From CAVQJU01 sp963729215 (GTDB lineage Bacteria; Acidobacteriota; Vicinamibacteria; Vicinamibacterales; CAVVIG01): DNA of 64,000 nt. The stretch spans positions 1 to 64,000 of the forward strand of contig CAVSND010000009.1 in NCBI GenBank assembly GCA_963729215.1. Direction: 5' to 3'. Positions 19,374 through 27,724 of the stretch are shown one piece after another. Position numbers and translations under genes: made by a program. How positions within the stretch are numbered: the first letter of the stretch is position 1; each line of letters starts with the position of its first letter. Under the pieces are notes generated by a model. The model did not search any database, was not told the DNA's origin, and worked only from the letters and a program-made list of their open reading frames with translations.

Positions 19374-21436
19374 ATGTCGCACCTGCATCGCTGCCTGTGG
19401 ACCGTGCTCGCCGGCGCTGCCATTTCCGCTGCAACCATCGCCGTTCACTCGCAGGACAGTGGTCAGAAGGCGGCCTCGAAGGAATGGCCTGCCGTCAGCG
19501 GCGATCTGGGCAACACGCGCTACTCGACCTTGACGCAAATCAACAAGGAGACACTGCCGAAACTCCGCGGCGCATGGGCCGCGGCGCGGTTCGACGATGG
19601 CGGGGGCGGGCGCGCGATGCCGGTGGTCAAAGACGGGCTGCTGTTCATGACGGCCGGCTCTTACGTCTACGCCTACGACGCCAGGACGGGCGCAACCGTC
19701 TGGAAGCATCAGACGGGTGCCTCACCGCCGAGCGCCGGTCTCACCGACTTCACCCGGCCGGAGCAGGGACTGCCGGCGCGCGAGGGCGTGGCCGTGGGCG
19801 ACGGCCTCGTGTACGTCGGGCTGAGCAACGCGCACGTCGTCGCTCTCCGAGAAAAGACAGGCGAGCAGGTGTGGGACGTGTACGGCGGCATCGAGCCGCC
19901 TCGCCCGGGCCAGGGCGTCTCGGGCGCGCCCGTTTACGCCGGCGGCCTCGTGTTCGTCGGCACGTCAGCCGATCCCGGGTTCAGGGGAAAGGTTGTCGCC
20001 GTTGACGGCAAGACAGGCCGCAAGGTCTGGGAGTGGTTTGCGGTCCCCAATCCCGGCGATCCCGGGCACGAGACGTGGCCGAAGGACAACGACTCGTGGA
20101 AGATCGGCGGCGGCGCGCTCTGGCTGGTCGGCGCCGCCGACCCGGACCTCGGGCTCGTGTACTTCGGCACAGGCAACGGCGTGCCGCAATACGCCGGCGA
20201 TATGCGCGCCGGCGACAACCTGTATCTCTGTTCTCTGGTCGCGCTCGACATCAAGACCGGCAAGTTGAAGTGGTACTACCAGACGATTCGCCACGACATC
20301 TGGGAAGCCGACATCGCGCAGTCGCCGGTGGTGTACGACGCGCAGATCGGCGGACGCACGCGCAAGCTCGTCGCCGCGATGCGAACCGACGGGGTCCTGT
20401 TCGTGCTCGATCGTGAGACCGGCAAACCCGTTCAGCAGATCGAAGAGCGCAAGGTCACCCAGGACGCGCGGTCGCATACGGTGGCGACGCAGCCCTATCC
20501 TGTCGGCGCCGACCGGATGCTGCCGGACTGCGACGAATGGAGCAAAGAGAAAATCCCGGCGGGCTTCAAGCTCGGGTGCTTCTTCTCGCCGGCATCCCTG
20601 GACGTGCCGAATCTGCTGACACCTGCCTGGGGGATGCGCGTCACGCCCATGGCCTACAGCCCGCAGACCGGCTATTTCTACGCGCTGGGCAACGCCTCGC
20701 TTCAGTGGTTCCGCCGTTCGGAGGACCCCTACGTGTTCATCCTCGGCGCGGGCCGCGTTCCGGGGATGCCGGCGGGACACGGCGTCATGGCGGCGATTGA
20801 CGGACGCACGGGAAAGATCGCGTGGAAAAAGGATTTCACCGGGCCGCGGCCTTCGGGAGCGCTTGCGACGGCGAGCGGTCTGCTCTTCCAGACGATGCCC
20901 GACGGAAATCTGATCGCCTCGGACGCGCAGACCGGCCAGCAGATCTGGCAGTTCCAGACCGGCGCCAACGGGGGCGGCGCGCCGGCTGTCACGTACGAAC
21001 TGGACGGCGAGCAGTACATCGCCGTCGGCATGCGCAACAACGTCATGGCGTTCAAGCTCAACGGACCCATCGAGGCGAAGGCTCCGCCCGAAGCCGCACC
21101 GCGCCCTGCCCCGGCGCTCTTCGCCGGGCCGATCCAGGACACCAACAGAATCGAAATCGCCAGCTACGTGCGGGACAGCTCGCAGGGCGGCACGCGGATG
21201 TATGCGGACGAATACGCATTCAGCGTCTATCGCGCGCGCGTCAAGGCCGGCACGACGGTTCGATGGGTGAACAACGGCCGGATGAACCACACGGTTGCCG
21301 CGGAGGACGGTTCGTGGACGACCCCCGCCTCAGCCCGCTCGAGGCGGCCGCGATCACCTTCGACAAGGCGGGCGAATACACGTACATCTGCAAGGAGCAC
21401 CCCTGGGCCAAGGCTCAGATCGTCGTGACGCCGTAG
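19374..21436 (+). CDS. PQQ-type beta-propeller protein fused to a cupredoxin domain, 3' frameshift
   Basis: Secreted quinoprotein-dehydrogenase-like protein. ATG 19374 follows a purine-rich AGAGAGGGA and opens a signal peptide (LWTVLAGAAISAATIAVHS). Propeller blades with DxxTGxxVW/KLKWYYQ-type repeats fill residues about 40-590 (YAYDARTGATVWKHQTG, VAVDGKTGRKVWEWF, DIKTGKLKWYYQTIRHDIWE, SDAQTGQQIWQFQTG). After a Pro/Ala linker comes a plastocyanin-like domain (ARVKAGTTVRWVNNG, MNHTV). Its copper-site Cys and His (YICKEHPWAKA) are reached only after a frame change near 21,330; the true stop is TAG 21436. The usual axial Met after CxxH is absent. Substrate unknown; it probably passes electrons from a periplasmic oxidation to a copper site. 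Confidence 0.85.
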
Positions 21437-21462
21437 TATGATTGAAAGGTTGTAGGGACCGT

Positions 21463-22938
21463 GTGATCGTTCACATAAACCACATCTCACAGACCAAGAA
21501 AAAGACCGGGAAACCGTCGCAGCTTGGCGAGCTGGCCAGCCTCGTCACCGGATCGCTCGTGAACTTCGTCGAGGACGGCGTGCTCGACGCGAGCCTCGCC
21601 CCGTCTCTCCGAATCCATCTGGACTGGATCCAGTACCGCACCAATTTCCGCGATCCCGTCTGCGTGCGTCGAACCACCGATCCTCAGGGCAGGCCGATGG
21701 CGCTCGCCGAGATCGCGATTGACCTCCGGCAGGCCGATCCGGCCCAGCTCGTGCTGCAGCTCGGCCGCGCACTGCAGAGCGTGGGCCCGACGTCGGCGAC
21801 TGACGATGGCCGGGTGTACCTGGATGATTTCCGGCCGTACCGCGACTGCATGATCTGGGACTTCAACCGCCTGTTCTGGCAGCACCTGGGCGAATGGGAG
21901 GCGGCGTCGGGCCGCGGTTTTGAGGCGGCGCTTCCGAGCGGCAAGTCCGACGCCAACCACCCCGAGGCGGTCGCCGATTCGATCACGGAATTCTGGGAGC
22001 TCCTCAGAAAGCTCGAGGAGCGCGGCCAGCTGCCGGCCGAAATCCCCGCGCTCGAGATCGGTGTGGGCTCGGGCGCGCGCGCGGCGGCATGGATGGACGG
22101 CTTCAAGGCGCTCGACGAGCAGAAGGGCACCGGCTATTACGCCAAGCTGCAGTTCATCCTCGGCGACTACTCGGCGACCACGCTCGAACGCGCCGTGACG
22201 GCGCTGGCGCGCCACGCCGGCCATGTCAGCGCGGCGCCGCTCAACGCGCTCAACCCGTTCAAGGCGCTGTCCGCGTACCGTTTCAAGGTGATGTACGTCC
22301 ACGCGACAAACGTGTACGACAACCTCCCCTTCGACGATCTGGTGCGCCGCGACGGCCGGCTGTATCTCGTGGAGGTGCGGGCGTATCTCAGCTCGGTCGC
22401 GGTGGATCGCCTGTCCGCGGACTTCGGCCTGCCACGCAACGACTTCCCCACCGTGGTCAAGCGATTGCTCGAAGAGGGCCCCGGCGGCATCTTTCCGGGC
22501 GAGCGCGGCGTCGCCTTCTGGCGCTGCCTGTGGGATTACTTCCGGCTCGAGGAGCGCCTCCGTGCGCTCGACGACCGCGAAGAGTCGCACGTGCCGCCCG
22601 GCCTCAGCTGGTCGCATCTCGAAGACCTCCTCACGGAGGCGCCGGAGGATGTCCGCTTCCACATTTCGCGCGGCGCGGCCGAGAGCTTCGCGAACACCCT
22701 GCCGCTGCTCCACCCCCGCGGGTATCTGCAGGTGCAGGATATCTTCGTCGAGCACATGGACGAATACCGCAAGGGCTTCAAGGGCCCCGGCAAACTGGAT
22801 GGCTCCCTTGTCGCCTGGGTGAACGGCGCGCTCCTGCGCGCCGTGGGCGCGCGTGCGGGGTACGACGTGCACTTCGCGCCGTTTCCGTACCGTCCGGGCA
22901 CGAAAACAACGGTCATGTACACGACTCAACGCCCATGA
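21463..22938 (+). CDS. class I SAM-dependent methyltransferase-like protein (MidA-like)
   Basis: 491 residues from GTG 21463, preceded by GTAGGGACC; the frame also has an upstream TTG at 21442. A central ALEIGVGSGARAAAWMDGF resembles SAM-binding motif I. The order of secondary elements, with MYVHATNVYDNLPFDDLVRR and LYLVEVRAYL after it, recalls the MidA/NDUFAF7 group of protein arginine methyltransferases. Identity to that family is not certain. It follows the PQQ gene by 26 bases on the same strand and precedes the MetE-like gene, from which it is separated by a repeat tract. Confidence 0.55.
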   Translation: MIVHINHISQTKKKTGKPSQLGELASLVTGSLVNFVEDGVLDASLAPSLRIHLDWIQYRTNFRDPVCVRRTTDPQGRPMALAEIAIDLRQADPAQLVLQLGRALQSVGPTSATDDGRVYLDDFRPYRDCMIWDFNRLFWQHLGEWEAASGRGFEAALPSGKSDANHPEAVADSITEFWELLRKLEERGQLPAEIPALEIGVGSGARAAAWMDGFKALDEQKGTGYYAKLQFILGDYSATTLERAVTALARHAGHVSAAPLNALNPFKALSAYRFKVMYVHATNVYDNLPFDDLVRRDGRLYLVEVRAYLSSVAVDRLSADFGLPRNDFPTVVKRLLEEGPGGIFPGERGVAFWRCLWDYFRLEERLRALDDREESHVPPGLSWSHLEDLLTEAPEDVRFHISRGAAESFANTLPLLHPRGYLQVQDIFVEHMDEYRKGFKGPGKLDGSLVAWVNGALLRAVGARAGYDVHFAPFPYRPGTKTTVMYTTQRP

Positions 22939-23012
22939 ACCTTGGAACTCTTGAACCTCTTGGACCTTCGAACTTCTTGAACCCTTGAACCTCTAGAACC
23001 CCTTGAACCTTT
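22935..23012 (+). repeat. degenerate direct repeats of a TTGAACC unit
   Basis: About 75 bases between the methyltransferase and MetE-like genes consist of seven or so imperfect copies of (C)TTGAACC(T/C), some with a base change (TTGGAACT, TTGGACC, TCGAACT). The tract ends right at the start codon 23014, so it overlaps where a ribosome binding site would be; none of normal form is seen. Confidence 0.75.
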
Positions 23013-23013
23013 T

Positions 23014-24018
23014 ATGAAGTTGCCCCTTCTTCCCACAACCGTCATCGGCAGCTACTCGATGCCCGAGTGGTTGGAGCGCGCGAAGAACGACTACCTGTCG
23101 CGGCGCCTCAGCCGGCGCGATCTCGACGAAATGCACGACGCCGTCCGGAAGGCCGCGATCAAAGACCAGGAAATGGCCGGCATCGACATCGTCACGGACG
23201 GCGAGCTGCAGCGCGACAACATGATCGACTATTTCACCGAGCGCCTGCCCGGCGTCCAGGTCGATCTTGGTTCCAAGCGCTTTTACTACGACTTCTACGA
23301 GAGCGTCGTGCGATCGAAACTGGCGACCGGATCACTCGGACTCGTCGAGGAAGTCCGCTTCGTCAAGCGGTTCACGGAGCGGGCGCAGAAGATCTCGGTC
23401 TCCGGGCCTCACACGCTCGTCAAGCGGATCCGGAATCAGTTCTACCCGACCGAGGAGGCGTTCGCGCTCGACCTGGGGCGATCGCTGAACTTCGAGCTGA
23501 AGGAACTGGCGCGAGCGGGCGCAACGGAACTGCAGATTGACGAGCCGTACTACTCGGGCTTTCCCGAGGACCTCCCGTGGGCCGTCAAGGCGATCAACGC
23601 CGCCGTGGAGGGCGTCGACGCGAACGTGACGCTTCACATCTGCTACGGCAACCGCTACGGCAAACCGTCGTTCGAAGGAAGTTACCGGTACCTCTTTCCC
23701 ACGATTCTCCAGGCAAAGGTGCACGCCCTGTCGCTCGAGTTCGCGCGGCGCGGCGAGGAAGATCTGGAGCTGTTCCGGGAATTCAAGGCGCCGTTCACCC
23801 TTGGCCTGGGCGTGATTGACGTCAAGACGCAGGAGGTCGAGCCGCCGACGCTGGTCGCCGACCGGATTCGCCGGGCGCTCGAGATCGTCCCGGTCGAGCG
23901 CCTCGTGATCAATCCCGACTGCGGCTGCGTCCACCTGTCACGCGACGTCGCGTTCAACAAGCTGGCCGCGATGGTTGAAGGCACGCGCATCGTGCGCAAA
24001 GACTTCGGACAATCATGA
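23014..24018 (+). CDS. cobalamin-independent methionine synthase-like methyltransferase (C-terminal barrel only)
   Basis: 334 residues, the size of the isolated MetE catalytic barrel. It starts LPTTVIGSYSMPEWL and contains GIDIVTDGELQRDNMIDYF. Zinc ligands are visible as HICYGN (His, Cys), a Glu in SLEFARRG and Cys in NPDCGCVHL. It lacks the N-terminal folate-binding half of full MetE, so it may use another methyl donor such as a corrinoid protein, as core-MetE proteins do. The stop overlaps the start of the formate-tetrahydrofolate ligase gene by ATGA at 24015-24018, tying it to one-carbon metabolism. Confidence 0.82.
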   Translation: MKLPLLPTTVIGSYSMPEWLERAKNDYLSRRLSRRDLDEMHDAVRKAAIKDQEMAGIDIVTDGELQRDNMIDYFTERLPGVQVDLGSKRFYYDFYESVVRSKLATGSLGLVEEVRFVKRFTERAQKISVSGPHTLVKRIRNQFYPTEEAFALDLGRSLNFELKELARAGATELQIDEPYYSGFPEDLPWAVKAINAAVEGVDANVTLHICYGNRYGKPSFEGSYRYLFPTILQAKVHALSLEFARRGEEDLELFREFKAPFTLGLGVIDVKTQEVEPPTLVADRIRRALEIVPVERLVINPDCGCVHLSRDVAFNKLAAMVEGTRIVRKDFGQS

Positions 24019-25685
24019 AATCAGCGCTCGACATCGCCCACGACGCCACGCTGCAGGACATCACCGAGGTCGCCCGGAAGGCCGGGATTCAGCCGCAGGA
24101 GCTCGAGCCGTTCGGCCGGTATCGCGGCAAAGTCCAGCTCCCGATTCTCGAGCGCCTCGCCCAGGCGACGGACGGCAAGCTCGTCATCGTCACCGCCATC
24201 ACGCCGACCAAGGCCGGCGAAGGCAAGACCACGACGAGCGTCGCCCTGACGCAGGGCCTCGGCCAGATCGGCCGGAAGGTCATGCTGTGCCTGCGCGAAC
24301 CGTCCATGGGCCCCGTGTTCGGCGTCAAGGGCGGCGGCACCGGCGGCGGCCACGCCCAGATTGCCCCCATGGAGGCCATCAACCTCCATTTCAACGGCGA
24401 CTTTCACGCCGTGACGGCGGCCCACAGCCTCCTCGCGGCGGCCATCGACGCGTCGATTTTCAACGGCAATCCCCTGCGCATCGACCCGGCGACCATCATG
24501 TGGCCGCGCACGGTGGACATGAACGACCGCGAGCTCCGCTACACCGTCGTCGGCTTAGGCGGCAAGACGCACGGCATCCCGCGCGAAAACGAATTCGTGA
24601 TTACCGCGGCGTCGGAAGTCATGGCGGTCTTCGCGCTCGCCAGCGACCTCGCCGACCTGCGCCGCCGCCTGGGCCGCATCGTCGTCGCCAGCACCTACGA
24701 CGGCGAGTTCGTCACGGCCGACATGCTCAAGGCGGGCGGCGCGATGACCGTCATCATGAAGGACGCGCTCCAGCCGAACCTCGTGCAGACGCTCGAGGGG
24801 CAGCCGGCGCTCGTGCATGCCGGCCCCTTCGGCAACATCGCCCACGCCAACAACTCGATTCTCGCCGACCGGATCGCGCTGAAACTGGCCGACTACGTCA
24901 TCACCGAAGCGGGGTTCGCCAGCGACCTGGGCCTGCAGAAGTTCTGCGACATCGTCTGCCGGACCGGCGGGTTCGCGCCCAGCGCGGCCGTGCTCGTCAC
25001 CAGCGTCCGGGCCACGAAATCCCACGGCGGGAAAGCCTTCAAGGACCTGGCCGCCGAAGATCTCGACGCGCTGGCGAAGGGCGCCGACAACCTCGCCGCG
25101 CACATCCAGATCGTCCGGCAGTATGGGTTGCCGTGCGTGGTCGCGATCAACAGCTTCCCCACCGATACGCCCGCCGAAATCGCGAAGGTCCGCGAGCTCG
25201 CGCTCAAGGCCGGGGCCGAGACCGTCGTCGCCCACAACGGCTTCGGCCAAGGGGGCCCGGGCGCGGTCGAGCTGGCCGAGGCGGTCGTGGCGGCCTGCGC
25301 CAAGCCGAACACGTTTGCCTGCCTGACGCCGGCGAACACGCCGATCGTCCAGCAGATCGAGGCGATCGCCAAGCGGCTCTACGGCGCGGCGGGGATCGAC
25401 CTGCAGATGCAGGCCGTCAAGGACCTGCAGCGCATCGAGAAGCTCGGGATGGGGACGGCCCAGGTGTGCATGGCCAAGACCCACCTGTCGCTCTCGCACG
25501 ACCCGCTGCTGCGCAATCGGCCGAAGGATTTCATCCTGCCGGTGCGCGGGATGCTGCCGAGCGCCGGGGCCGGCTTCGTCGTCGTCCTCTGCGGCGACAT
25601 GCAGCGGATGCCGGGGCTCGGCAAGACCCCCGCGTTCCAGAACATCGACATCGACGCCAACGGCCAAACGGTGGGACTGTTCTGA
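24015..25685 (+). CDS. fhs: formate-tetrahydrofolate ligase
   Basis: Makes 10-formyl-tetrahydrofolate from formate, THF and ATP. 556 residues, full length. The P-loop is TPTKAGEGKTTTSVALTQGL; REPSMGPVFGVKGGGTGGGH, GDFHAVTAAHSLLAAAID, TEAGFASDLGLQKF and VCMAKTHLSLSHDP are diagnostic. Cytoplasmic. Translationally coupled to the MetE-like gene upstream (4-base overlap), so both probably act on the same folate or C1 pool. A long inverted repeat just after the stop is the likely terminator. Confidence 0.96.
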   Translation: MKSALDIAHDATLQDITEVARKAGIQPQELEPFGRYRGKVQLPILERLAQATDGKLVIVTAITPTKAGEGKTTTSVALTQGLGQIGRKVMLCLREPSMGPVFGVKGGGTGGGHAQIAPMEAINLHFNGDFHAVTAAHSLLAAAIDASIFNGNPLRIDPATIMWPRTVDMNDRELRYTVVGLGGKTHGIPRENEFVITAASEVMAVFALASDLADLRRRLGRIVVASTYDGEFVTADMLKAGGAMTVIMKDALQPNLVQTLEGQPALVHAGPFGNIAHANNSILADRIALKLADYVITEAGFASDLGLQKFCDIVCRTGGFAPSAAVLVTSVRATKSHGGKAFKDLAAEDLDALAKGADNLAAHIQIVRQYGLPCVVAINSFPTDTPAEIAKVRELALKAGAETVVAHNGFGQGGPGAVELAEAVVAACAKPNTFACLTPANTPIVQQIEAIAKRLYGAAGIDLQMQAVKDLQRIEKLGMGTAQVCMAKTHLSLSHDPLLRNRPKDFILPVRGMLPSAGAGFVVVLCGDMQRMPGLGKTPAFQNIDIDANGQTVGLF

Positions 25686-25707
25686 GATCGCGGAGCCGAA
25701 GATACTT

Positions 25708-25784
25708 AAACGCAGAGATCGCAGAGATCGCAGAGACGAGTACCAATGCCGTTCGTCTCCGCGATCTCTGCGATCTCTGCGTTT
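25708..25784. terminator. 32-base stem inverted repeat between convergent genes
   Basis: Arms 25708-25739 and 25753-25784 are complementary except for one position, with a 13-base loop. Each arm is itself built of repeated CGCAGAGAT units. The element lies between fhs (plus) and the transglutaminase gene (minus) and can fold on both strands, so it is probably a bidirectional terminator or a repeat-family member. No U-run follows the fhs-side arm. Confidence 0.75.
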
Positions 25785-25801
25785 GATCTATTCTGCGTTC
25801 T

Positions 25802-26755
25802 CTATTGCTGCTGACTGGCGACCGATTCCGTCACCAGCGGCGCGGCGGCTTCGCGGGACATCCACGGCACAAACGGCGTCGTGTCGGTGCCGAAGCCGGG
25901 CACGGTTCCGACCGACACGCCGACCGCCAACTCACTCCGCATCGCACTCGATCCCTTGAAAACGCCGCGCGTCGGCGGTACGTCCGAATAGTCCCGCCCG
26001 ATGGCGACGCGGATGTGGCCTTCCCCCGTCGTGGTGTTGTGCGTGGGATCGAAGCCCACCCACTCCAGCCCGGGGAACCACGCTTCGACCCAGGCGTGAG
26101 TCGCGCCGTCAACAGATCGCTCGGAACCGTCCGGCTGCTGGAAAAGATATCCGCTCACGTATCGGCACGGGATACCCAGGCGTCGAACGAGCGCGATCAT
26201 CACGTGCGCGAAGTCCTGACAGACGCCACGCCGGGCCGACAGCACATCGTCGATCGGCGAATCCACCCGGGTGCTCTTCGGGCTGTATTCGAACGTCCGG
26301 TGCACGTCGGCCATGAGCCGCTTGACCGTGCACAACGGGTCGTCGCCGCGGGCCAGACCCATCTCGTCCGCGAGCGAATCCAGAAGCGGCGTCCGGTGGG
26401 CGAAGGGGCTTGGGTTCAGCTCGTCCCAGAAACGGCCGGACGGCGTCGCGCCGTCCAGGCGAACCCACGCGTCCACGCCGAGGTCGGTCGGCAGCGGCTC
26501 TGGCGCCCGGCACTCGACGAACGCCTCAGCGGTCACCGTCAGGCGCGAGTGTCTGCCCGGAATATTGAAGTGATGAACGATGTTGCCGTCGTGATCCTGG
26601 TACATCTTCACGCGCGAGGGCGGCGTCGTGCTGAGGCCGAACCGGATGCACCGCTGCGAGGCGTCCGTGCATGGCTGCATGCGTGCTTCCATGACACTCT
26701 CGCTGATGGGCGCTTCGTAGGTGAACCGGGTGACGTGCCGGATGGTGTACTGCAT
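25802..26755 (-). CDS. transglutaminase family protein (with N-terminal beta domain)
   Basis: 317 residues from ATG 26755 (MQYTIRHVTRFTYEAPI). The N-terminal domain is the bacterial transglutaminase-like beta region. The catalytic triad is Cys in RRGVCQDFAHVMIAL, His in DGATHAWVEAW and Asp in WVGFDPTHN. The protein is cytoplasmic, without a signal peptide. It is the last gene of a trio with alpha-E (10-base gap) and circularly permuted ATP-grasp. This conserved set is thought to build or modify a peptide; its substrate is not known. Whether it acts as a protease or an amide-bond former is open. Confidence 0.88.
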   Translation of the reverse strand: MQYTIRHVTRFTYEAPISESVMEARMQPCTDASQRCIRFGLSTTPPSRVKMYQDHDGNIVHHFNIPGRHSRLTVTAEAFVECRAPEPLPTDLGVDAWVRLDGATPSGRFWDELNPSPFAHRTPLLDSLADEMGLARGDDPLCTVKRLMADVHRTFEYSPKSTRVDSPIDDVLSARRGVCQDFAHVMIALVRRLGIPCRYVSGYLFQQPDGSERSVDGATHAWVEAWFPGLEWVGFDPTHNTTTGEGHIRVAIGRDYSDVPPTRGVFKGSSAMRSELAVGVSVGTVPGFGTDTTPFVPWMSREAAAPLVTESVASQQQ

Positions 26756-26765
26756 GAGGGACGCC

Positions 26766-27710
26766 TCAGGCCGGCAGCGCCGACTCGATGGGATATGTGA
26801 TGTAGCTCTGATAGACGGCGCCGTGGATCTGCGCGCAATACCGCGAGATGGTCTCGAGGTACACGTGCGGATCCTCGCTGAGGATCTCGTCCACCTGCCC
26901 GTAGTCGAGCGATGCGTGCAGACGTCCTGCGAGGCGCTCCGCCCGTCCGCCCGCGCCGCCGGTCGTGAGGCCGGAAATCGCACGCAGCGCCGACTCGACG
27001 CGCGCCGCGGCAAACCGCACGGATCGGGGGAACTCCGGGTTCAACAGCAGGAATTCGGCGATGCGCTCGGGACGCAGATCGGCGGTGTAGCAGCGGCAGT
27101 ACGCCTCGAGCGCCGAACAGGACCGCAGCAGGCCGAGCCATTCCGCATGGCCCGGCGGAAGGATCAATTCGCGCCGGAAGTGCAGATCCACCAGCGCCGC
27201 CGTTGCGCTCGCGCGCTCCAGGAATCGGCCCAACTGCAGGTGCTGCCATCCTTCGCCGTGCCCCATCGTCTCGTCGGTGACGCCTTCGAAGAGGTGAATG
27301 CCGTCGATCACGAGCCGGAAAATGTAATGAGGGCGCGCCGACCAGCCGCCTTCGGCGCGCGCCTGCTTCAGGCGGAGAAACAGCGCGTTCAGCTTTTCCC
27401 ACATGTCCGTGCTGATTTCCTCGCGGACCTGCGCCGCGTTCTCGCGCGCGGCGGTCACGCACGCTTGAACCGCCGCCGGGTTGGACGGATCGAACACCAG
27501 CGTGTCCGACAACGCCATGGGATTGGCGGCAGACGGAGCCTCTTCGAGCTGGACCATCGAGTACAGGCGCGCGAAGTCCCAGCCGCCGGCGTTCGACATC
27601 CGGTCGAGCCCGAGATCGAGCCGGACGTCGACGAGGCGCGCCGTCCGCTCGGCACGCTCGAGGTACCGTCCGATCCAGTAGAGAGAGTCCGCGACACGCG
27701 ACAGCAACAC
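26766..27710 (-). CDS. alpha-E domain-containing protein (DUF403)
   Basis: 314 residues, all helical by pattern. It opens MLLSRVADSLYWIGRYLERAE, the signature of the alpha-E family, and contains GEGWQHLQLGRFLERASATAAL. No catalytic motif is known for it; genetically it is nearly always found with the ATP-grasp and transglutaminase genes, as here (14 bases after the ATP-grasp stop). Cytoplasmic. Confidence 0.92.
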   Translation of the reverse strand: MLLSRVADSLYWIGRYLERAERTARLVDVRLDLGLDRMSNAGGWDFARLYSMVQLEEAPSAANPMALSDTLVFDPSNPAAVQACVTAARENAAQVREEISTDMWEKLNALFLRLKQARAEGGWSARPHYIFRLVIDGIHLFEGVTDETMGHGEGWQHLQLGRFLERASATAALVDLHFRRELILPPGHAEWLGLLRSCSALEAYCRCYTADLRPERIAEFLLLNPEFPRSVRFAAARVESALRAISGLTTGGAGGRAERLAGRLHASLDYGQVDEILSEDPHVYLETISRYCAQIHGAVYQSYITYPIESALPA

Positions 27711-27724
27711 GGTTCGCTACTCCC

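Noticed and set aside
19965..21290. Long minus-strand ORF opposite the PQQ gene
   Set aside because: The plus strand carries repeated propeller motifs; the minus reading is a Val/Arg/His-rich shadow.
22935..23012. CRISPR or transcription-factor array from TTGAACC repeats
   Set aside because: The units are too short, irregular and without spacers; a simple degenerate repeat explains them.
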